64,000 nt of DNA. Origin: [Bacillus] enclensis. GTDB taxonomy: Bacteria > Bacillota > Bacilli > Bacillales > Bacillaceae_B. The DNA lies in assembly GCF_001456935.1 (NCBI RefSeq), contig NZ_KQ758483.1, positions 248,001-312,000 of the forward strand, in the 5' to 3' direction. Shown in pieces: positions 58,728-64,000 of this stretch. Each line of letters opens with the position of its first letter. The stretch's first letter is position 1. Position numbers and translations under genes: made by a program. The notes beneath the pieces are model-generated. The model worked only from the letters and a program-made list of their open reading frames with translations. It ran no database searches and was not told the DNA's origin.

Positions 58728-60881
58728 ATGACTAAAAGCAGCAAGTTGGAAAATCAATTAGTTAAGGAAGAATGTCATCCTGTCGATAGGGAAATTTGCT
58801 TAGCCTCTCCGATGCCAATGGTTATCATAAATGACGAATTGAAAATCTGTTATGCCAATGATCAAGCTTGTAATGTTTTGAAAATGGACCTCTCCACACT
58901 GACGGGCAGGCTTTTCAACAGCTTTTTCTCATCGGTGCCTTCCCCGATTGTTGCACACTACCAGGAAGTGATGAAGTCTGGAAAATCACTCGAGGATGAA
59001 ACATTAATGAATATCAAAGGCGATAAAATCATCCATGTTGAATTGATCCTAAAAAAATCCTCCGTTTCTACTAATGCCTATTTATACTTTAAAGATGTCA
59101 CGAAATCCAAGGAGAGTGAACGAAAAGACCATCTCAACGTTCACCTGCTGTCGAATATATTCCAGAATGCCTCGGAAGGAATTGTCCTTTTCGACCTTGA
59201 GGGAAACATAAACGACGTGAATATGGCGTTCACCAAACAAGTCGGCATGTATAAAAAAGAAATCATCAAACGGAATATCCGTTCATTCATTCCAGAAAAC
59301 TCGCATTATAAAATAGATAAAATCAAGGAACTGCTTTCTAAGAACAGAAAAGCGAGGGGGGAAATCCCGATAAAGAAGGCGAATGGGATTTCGATTGTAG
59401 AATTCACCACAAGCCCCTTTATCCATCATAAACTCCATATGGCCATCCTCAGGGATGTTACCGAAAGAAGGCAGATGGAAATCCAGGTGAAGCGAAATGA
59501 AGAGTTATTCAAGGGGTTATTTGAAGAAGCGATTGATGCCATTGTCCTTTGGGATCAGGATGGAAGGGTGTTGAAGGCGAATGCTTCTGCGCTGAAGATC
59601 TTTGAATGTTCCTTATCCGAACTATTATCAAAAAAAATAAAAGACTTCGTTTATCCGCTGGAAACCCAGAAGTTCGACCTTGTAATGGAACAATTGTATA
59701 AAAGCGGAGCTGTCAGAGACGAAGTTCTCTTCTTAATGCCTAATAATCAATTGAAGCACCTGGAGTTCACTTCAAAGCTTCATTCAGTGGATGGTTATAA
59801 TATGACGATCTTCAGGAATGTAAGCGAGCGGTATCAGATGGAAAAGGAACTGAGAGAAAGTGAGGAGAGATTCAGGAAGATATTCGAAGGATCTTTGGAC
59901 GGCCTATTCCTCACCAATCATAATTATGTGGTGGTTGATGCAAATCCGGAGGCAAGCAAGATCTTGCATCTGGACAAGGACCAGTTGATCGGGAAAGATG
60001 TACGGGAAATATTAAGCATTAAAGCAGAAGATGAGGCGTATCACGATTATCTGGTACAATTAAAAGAGGAAGGCCAGTCCAGTTTTTTAAAGACATTCCG
60101 CTCCCAGGATGAACGGCTTCATTATATCGAATTATCATCAAAATATAACCTTCTTTCCAATCTCAACTTGACGATCATCCGTGACATCACCGAACAAATT
60201 GAATTGCAGGAACAATTGAGAAAGTCGGACACACTGAGTGTTGTAGGAGAGCTGGCAGCCGGGATTGCGCATGAAATCCGCAATCCGATGACTGCAATGA
60301 AAGGCTTCATCCAGCTCCTTGAAAACAGTGTGGGTGAAGATCACGAAATGTATTTTAATGTCATAACGTCCGAGCTTCAAAGAATTGAATCGATCATAAC
60401 AGAATTTTTGGTGCTGGCCAAACCTCAGGCCGTTCAGTATCAGGAAACAAACCTTATTAAAATCATGAAAGATACCGTCGAGTTGCTAAGTGCACAGGCG
60501 ACCATGCATAACGTCCAATATGATGAACAGTATCAGGAAGGGCTTCCGCATATTTTTGCAGAACCCAATCAGTTAAAACAGGTTTTTATCAATATCATTA
60601 AAAACGCTATTGAAGTTATGACCCATGGCGGAGTCATCACGATTGGCATCCATGAAACAGATGATGATTGTGTCCATATCGAGATAAGGGACCAGGGAAG
60701 CGGCATTTCAAGAGATAAAATTAAAAAACTCGGAGAACCTTTCTATACGACGAAAGAACGCGGAACCGGACTTGGTCTTATGGTAAGCTTTAATATAATT
60801 AAAGAGCATAATGGCAGAGTGGAAGTCGATAGTAAAATAGGGGAAGGCACTGTCTTTCATATCTACCTGCCAAAGGTGTAA
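58728..60881 (+). CDS. Multi-PAS sensor histidine kinase (sporulation-kinase-like)
   Basis: The 717-residue cytoplasmic kinase lacks membrane helices and has four PAS-like domains (about residues 20-130, 140-245, 260-375, 380-495). The HisKA phosphoacceptor follows, GIAHEIRNPMTAMKGFIQLL with His515, and then the HATPase_c domain (NIIKNAIEVM, DQGSGI, TKERGTGLGLMV). The H-box is of the Kin (KinA-E) type that feeds the Spo0F phosphorelay; that input is inferred. The ATG is preceded by GGGGGATG. Immediately downstream is ogt. Confidence 0.93.
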   Translation: MTKSSKLENQLVKEECHPVDREICLASPMPMVIINDELKICYANDQACNVLKMDLSTLTGRLFNSFFSSVPSPIVAHYQEVMKSGKSLEDETLMNIKGDKIIHVELILKKSSVSTNAYLYFKDVTKSKESERKDHLNVHLLSNIFQNASEGIVLFDLEGNINDVNMAFTKQVGMYKKEIIKRNIRSFIPENSHYKIDKIKELLSKNRKARGEIPIKKANGISIVEFTTSPFIHHKLHMAILRDVTERRQMEIQVKRNEELFKGLFEEAIDAIVLWDQDGRVLKANASALKIFECSLSELLSKKIKDFVYPLETQKFDLVMEQLYKSGAVRDEVLFLMPNNQLKHLEFTSKLHSVDGYNMTIFRNVSERYQMEKELRESEERFRKIFEGSLDGLFLTNHNYVVVDANPEASKILHLDKDQLIGKDVREILSIKAEDEAYHDYLVQLKEEGQSSFLKTFRSQDERLHYIELSSKYNLLSNLNLTIIRDITEQIELQEQLRKSDTLSVVGELAAGIAHEIRNPMTAMKGFIQLLENSVGEDHEMYFNVITSELQRIESIITEFLVLAKPQAVQYQETNLIKIMKDTVELLSAQATMHNVQYDEQYQEGLPHIFAEPNQLKQVFINIIKNAIEVMTHGGVITIGIHETDDDCVHIEIRDQGSGISRDKIKKLGEPFYTTKERGTGLGLMVSFNIIKEHNGRVEVDSKIGEGTVFHIYLPKV

Positions 60882-60895
60882 GGAGTTGAACGTTT

Positions 60896-61360
60896 ATGAC
60901 CGTATCAAAACTGGTGATGGATAGTCCGATTGGGCAATTGGAGCTTCTGGCTGATGATGAATCTTTAGTATCTGTGGGGTTCGGGGGAGAAGGGCAGGAT
61001 CCTGCAGTTACTGATCACCGGGTCCTCCTCGAAGCAAAGCATCAATTGCAAGAGTATTTCAATGGTGAAAGGAAAGCATTTGACCTTCCCATTAAAATAG
61101 AAGGAACTCAGTTTCAGCAGGAAGTATGGAAAGCATTATGCGAAATACCCTATGGAACAACCTGTTCCTACGGAGAGATAGCTGCACGCATTAATAGACC
61201 GAAAGCCGTCAGAGCCATCGGCCAGGCCAATAAAGCCAATAAATTCCCCGTCATCATACCTTGTCACCGGGTGATCGGGAAGGATAAAACAATGACCGGC
61301 TACGCAGGTAAGCAGGTGGATAAAAAAGAAATCCTGCTGTCACTCGAGCAGGGCCTTTAG
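60896..61360 (+). CDS. ogt: Methylated-DNA-[protein]-cysteine S-methyltransferase
   Basis: This 154-residue suicidal repair enzyme moves the methyl group from O6-methylguanine to its own Cys123 in PCHRVIG. The N-terminal domain (MDSPIGQLELLADDESLVSVGFGG) and the helix-turn-helix (GEIAARINRPKAVRAIGQANKANKFPVIIPCHR region) are present. It starts 14 bp after the kinase gene, with AAGGAGTT, so the two may be co-transcribed. Confidence 0.94.
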   Translation: MTVSKLVMDSPIGQLELLADDESLVSVGFGGEGQDPAVTDHRVLLEAKHQLQEYFNGERKAFDLPIKIEGTQFQQEVWKALCEIPYGTTCSYGEIAARINRPKAVRAIGQANKANKFPVIIPCHRVIGKDKTMTGYAGKQVDKKEILLSLEQGL

Positions 61361-61363
61361 GAT

Positions 61364-61400
61364 TTAAAGCATTTTTCTTCGGAAGAATGCTTTTTTTTGT
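61364..61400 (+). terminator. Terminator of ogt
   Basis: AAAGCATTCTT-type stem (AGCATTTTTCTT / AAGAATGCT) is followed by TTTTTTTT. Confidence 0.85.
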
Positions 61401-61426
61401 TGTAATATTAATCCATTTAGATTATC

Positions 61427-61454
61427 ATCTAATTAGATATACATCTAATTAGAG
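61427..61454. promoter_or_regulatory. Twin palindromic operator of the ArsR gene
   Basis: A perfect 12-bp palindrome ATCTAATTAGAT (61427-61438) and a near-identical ATCTAATTAGAG (61443-61454) are 16 bp apart centre to centre, directly upstream of the ArsR-type gene. A half site, ATTTAGAT, lies 10 bp before them. Confidence 0.75.
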
Positions 61455-61465
61455 GGGTGAGTTCT

Positions 61466-62065
61466 TTGCAGCTGGAAAAACAAGTCGCTTTCCATAAAAC
61501 AATGGGAGATCCCACACGAATTAAAATTGTGCATCTATTGGGGGTCGGTTCAATGCATGTAAATGCGATTGCCGGAAAATTGGGGTTGACGGCGCCTACC
61601 ATTTCCCATCATCTCAACAAACTGAAGGAATGTAATCTTGTCTACTCGAGAAGGGACAAGAATACGATGTATTATTTTCTGAATAAAAAAGTGCTGGAAC
61701 ACCACGCAGCAGTACTTGAGCGATTCACCAATCAAAAGGGAGTGACGACACAAATGAATGAAAAAATACTGAAAGAGAAGCAAAAAGTCTTGAATAATTT
61801 CATGGAAAAGAGCGGGAGAATGAAATCCATACCTGCTCAGCAAAAGAAAAAGCTCTTTCTACTTGAACATATGGTGGAAGGGTTGAAGACCGGAACCAAA
61901 TATACTGAAAAGGAAATCAATGAGTACATTAAAAACTTTCATGATGACTTTGCCACCCTGAGAAGGGAATTCATCATCCACCAGTTTATGTTCAGGGGAA
62001 ATGGGATTTATGAAGTCAATCCACGGGAAATGTGGGGATCGACAGCTTTGTATAAGGGGGAATGA
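61466..62065 (+). CDS. ArsR-type regulator with a DUF2087 C-terminal domain
   Basis: The 199-residue protein has an ArsR/SmtB winged helix at residues about 5-90 (FHKTMGDPTRIKIVHLL, APTISHHLNKLKECNLVYSRRDKNTMYYF) and a C-terminal DUF2087 domain (EHMVEGLKTGTKYTEKEINEYIKNFHDDFATLRREFI). The ArsR metal-binding Cys (ELCVCDL) is absent, so it is not a standard metal sensor. It starts at TTG 61466, 6-7 bp after GAGGGG; a GTG at 61457 is also in frame. The upstream twin palindrome suggests autoregulation. No target gene is adjacent. Confidence 0.85.
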   Translation: MQLEKQVAFHKTMGDPTRIKIVHLLGVGSMHVNAIAGKLGLTAPTISHHLNKLKECNLVYSRRDKNTMYYFLNKKVLEHHAAVLERFTNQKGVTTQMNEKILKEKQKVLNNFMEKSGRMKSIPAQQKKKLFLLEHMVEGLKTGTKYTEKEINEYIKNFHDDFATLRREFIIHQFMFRGNGIYEVNPREMWGSTALYKGE

Positions 62066-62140
62066 GAAATGGGGAAGGCGGTATCTGCGTATGGTTGATC
62101 GTGGCTCAGGTGCGCTTTTGCGGGTCTTGTCGCTAAGTGA

Positions 62141-62240
62141 ATAATTTTTGTTGGTAAATTCCGAAAAACGTCAGAAAATTCCCAAAAGCGTTGGTGAATC
62201 CCAAAAAACGTCGGCAGCAACGAACAGACGTTGCGCAAAT
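62141..62240. repeat. Degenerate 20-bp tandem array C (five units)
   Basis: Units with core AATYCCNAAAANCGTYGGY have the CGT (TGT in the first) at 62149, 62169, 62189, 62209 and 62229, exactly 20 bp apart. The array lies in the gene-free stretch between the ArsR-type gene and mtnA. The function is unknown. Confidence 0.78.
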
Positions 62241-62271
62241 CCACCTTCCAAAGTCAACTCAGGAACAGTCC

Positions 62272-62330
62272 ATAAAAAAGCACCAGTCCGCTCCCCGGCA
62301 GACCGCCGGAAAGACACTGGTGCTCCAATC
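62272..62330 (-). terminator. Terminator of mtnA
   Basis: On the minus strand AGCACCAGT/ACTGGTGCT encloses an inner CCGG/CCGG hairpin and is followed by TTTTTTATGG. Confidence 0.85.
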
Positions 62331-62344
62331 TGCAATTCCTTACG

Positions 62345-63397
62345 TCATCCTCCGGATATCATCCTTCCGATATTCTCTTCATAAGAAGGATAAATGACAC
62401 CCTTTTCGGTAATGATGCCCGATATCAGTTCATTCGCCGTCACGTCGAATGCAGGGTTGTAAACTTGGGTTCCCTGAGGAGCAATCCTTACCCCATTGAT
62501 TTCAGTCAGCTCTTCCGGTGCCCGTTCCTCAATGGGGATGGAGGTACCTGACGGCAGTGTGAGATCAAAGGTGGAAGAGGGGGCCGCCACGTAAAATGGA
62601 ATAGTATGAAACTGGCATAAGATGGCGAGCATCGATGTGCCGATCTTGTTTGCTGTATCACCATTTGCTGCGATCCTGTCAGCTCCCACGATCACAGCTT
62701 CGACTTTCTTTTCCTTAATCGTATGGGCGGCCATGCTATCTGCAATCAGTGTGACATTCACACCGGACTGCAGTAATTCCCACGTTGTCAGCCTTGAACC
62801 TTGAAGGACAGGCCGGGTCTCGCATGCATATACATCAAAGTTTTTTCCTTTTTCGCTCCCCAAATGAAAAGGCGCCAAGGCTGTTCCGTACTTGCTGGTT
62901 GCGATTGAACCTGCATTGCAGATGGTCATGATCGTGGACTTATCTTTAAGAAGCTCAAGGCCGTACTCGCCGATTTGTCTGCAGATAACTTCGTCCTCCG
63001 TATGAAGTTGAATCGCGGTGTGAAGAAGGGTGGTTTTTGCTTCATTGACAGACTTGGCTTTCTCGATTGCTTTTTCCAATGAATCTAATGCCCAGCCGAG
63101 ATTCACCGCAGTGGGACGGGATGAATACAAATATTCCTTAACCTGTCTGAATTCTAAAATGAACTCAGACAGGTTTACGGTTTGATGTTGATTCATGGTC
63201 ATTGCCAGTCCGTAAGCTGCAGTAATACCGATTGCAGGTGCACCTCTTACTTTCAAGGTGACGATGGCGTCATAAAATTCATTTAATGAAGAAAGCTTCA
63301 GGTATTCAATCTCATGGGGAAGCTTTTGCTGATTTAATATCTCTAAACAGTCATCACGAAAATTCAGTGATGTCGGAATGGTCGTTGTGTTTGTCAT
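62345..63397 (-). CDS. mtnA: Methylthioribose-1-phosphate isomerase
   Basis: MtnA converts 5-methylthioribose 1-phosphate to methylthioribulose 1-phosphate in methionine salvage. The 350-residue protein has the family sequences [65 protein letters not shown] and a C-terminal [12 protein letters not shown]. Its ATG is preceded by AAGGAGCC. It is the second gene of the mtnK-mtnA pair, only 11 bp after mtnK. Confidence 0.96.
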   Translation of the reverse strand: MTNTTTIPTSLNFRDDCLEILNQQKLPHEIEYLKLSSLNEFYDAIVTLKVRGAPAIGITAAYGLAMTMNQHQTVNLSEFILEFRQVKEYLYSSRPTAVNLGWALDSLEKAIEKAKSVNEAKTTLLHTAIQLHTEDEVICRQIGEYGLELLKDKSTIMTICNAGSIATSKYGTALAPFHLGSEKGKNFDVYACETRPVLQGSRLTTWELLQSGVNVTLIADSMAAHTIKEKKVEAVIVGADRIAANGDTANKIGTSMLAILCQFHTIPFYVAAPSSTFDLTLPSGTSIPIEERAPEELTEINGVRIAPQGTQVYNPAFDVTANELISGIITEKGVIYPSYEENIGRMISGG

Positions 63398-63407
63398 GAT
63401 AGGCTCC

Positions 63408-64000
63408 TTAAGATGAATGGTTTCGGATCAATTCTGTCAGTTCTTCGATTGAAGAGAGTTTGTGCCTGTTCAGGATGAGTTCTCTGCCAAGGGAGAGTGA
63501 TTTTCTTTTAGCGTCTAACCTTTTTTCTTTACCTTCAATTCCATCAAGATCTTCCACATGGGCTAGGCCTGCCGTTCTCCTAATAAGCTCACATCCGCTG
63601 AATCCTGCGCTGTCTTGAAAGGCTTTGTTCAAGACATATTCCAGGTATCCACGAACTTTTGTATACGCATCTCCGCTTTCCTGCCAATGCTTTGAAAACG
63701 TTTCAGAGAATACCTTCCAAGTGTCTGTGATGATCAATAGGATCTCTTCTTTACGTGTTATATCTTCCCTGGTGATGGCCTGAAAAGTCAGATTCGCTAT
63801 GAACTGCCCAATGTCGAAGCCGATGGGGCCGTAAAAGGCAAACTCCGGGTCGATGACCTTAGTGTGTTTTTCATCTGCGAAAATACTGCCGGTGTGAAGA
63901 TCGCCGTGCAGGAGTGCTTCGCTCTCAGTGATGAAACTTTTCTTCAGCTTTGCCACTTCAAGTTTCAAGCTGAAATCATTCCAAAATTCCTTTAAAAGGG
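63408..64000 (-). CDS. mtnK: Methylthioribose kinase (partial, 5' end outside window)
   Basis: This is the C-terminal part of 5-methylthioribose kinase, which makes the substrate of MtnA. The reading frame stays open to the window edge, so the N-terminus lies beyond 64000. The kinase catalytic motif [12 protein letters not shown] and the metal site [19 protein letters not shown] are in the visible portion, and the ADP-binding lobe is missing. It ends 11 bp before mtnA on the same strand. Confidence 0.94.
   Translation of the reverse strand, partial: LLKEFWNDFSLKLEVAKLKKSFITESEALLHGDLHTGSIFADEKHTKVIDPEFAFYGPIGFDIGQFIANLTFQAITREDITRKEEILLIITDTWKVFSETFSKHWQESGDAYTKVRGYLEYVLNKAFQDSAGFSGCELIRRTAGLAHVEDLDGIEGKEKRLDAKRKSLSLGRELILNRHKLSSIEELTELIRNHSS

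Noticed and set aside
921..62240. CRISPR interpretation of the periodic arrays
   Set aside because: Units are only 20-22 bp with degenerate cores and 10-11 bp variable parts. No cas gene is present.

Overview
The window is chromosomal DNA of an aerobic, endospore-forming Firmicute of the Bacillaceae. The evidence is strong GGAGG-type ribosome binding sites, frequent GTG/TTG starts, many intrinsic terminators, and a block of coat and spore genes (cotO, a cotY/cotZ homologue, yjcA, spoVIF, spoVAC-AD-AE, an alpha/beta SASP) in an order resembling the yjbW-yjcH region of Bacillus subtilis. The genus cannot be fixed from the sequence; a Bacillus/Rossellomorea-like organism is a reasonable guess. 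I see no prophage, complete insertion sequence, CRISPR array or rRNA operon. One isolated tRNA-Val is present.

Layout. 1-11.5 kb: fabI, spore coat genes, a spoVA2-type operon (lipoprotein, spoVAC, spoVAD, spoVAE, DUF421), spoVIF, then yjcF/G/H homologues and a PgpA/YutG-like protein. Five sites with a SigK-type AC-N16/17-CATANNNTA pattern precede genes here. 11.5-15.4 kb: a TAXI-type TRAP transporter operon. 15.7-20 kb: tRNA-Val, a cold-shock gene, and a beta-oxidation cluster (SDR, acyl-CoA dehydrogenase, thiolase) with an internal FadR operator. 20-27.6 kb: 6-phosphogluconate dehydrogenase, a SurA-N lipoprotein, a cobalamin riboswitch in front of a class I ribonucleotide reductase (nrdA-nrdB), and a DUF3243 gene with a SigB promoter. 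27.6-38 kb: OsmC, tryptophan 2,3-dioxygenase, YihY, POT peptide transporter, M42 peptidase, a stand-alone MurE-like ligase, a diguanylate cyclase and a NupC transporter. 38-49 kb: prfC, an EAL phosphodiesterase, a tyrosine T-box with an NhaC-type transporter, an RND efflux pump, and a Mn riboswitch with a TerC/YkoY gene. 49-52.6 kb: a DUF5667 cell-surface protein followed by sigI-rsgI. 52.6-64 kb: SASP, KtrB, a radical SAM protein, an acyltransferase, a PAS histidine kinase, ogt, an ArsR-DUF2087 regulator, mtnA and the 3' part of mtnK.

Riboregulation is rich: a cobalamin riboswitch, a T-box and a yybP-ykoY riboswitch, each with a recognisable terminator. The genes are mostly housekeeping, sporulation, envelope and signalling functions.

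The least explained structure is intergenic. Three separate gene-free stretches (about 921-1020, 38006-38112, 62141-62240) each hold five degenerate direct-repeat units with a 20-22 bp period, close to two helical turns, with a different core in each array. A palindromic, MITE-like repeat occurs in three copies (21834-22024, 33009-33261, 38228-38311), the last one next to one of the arrays.
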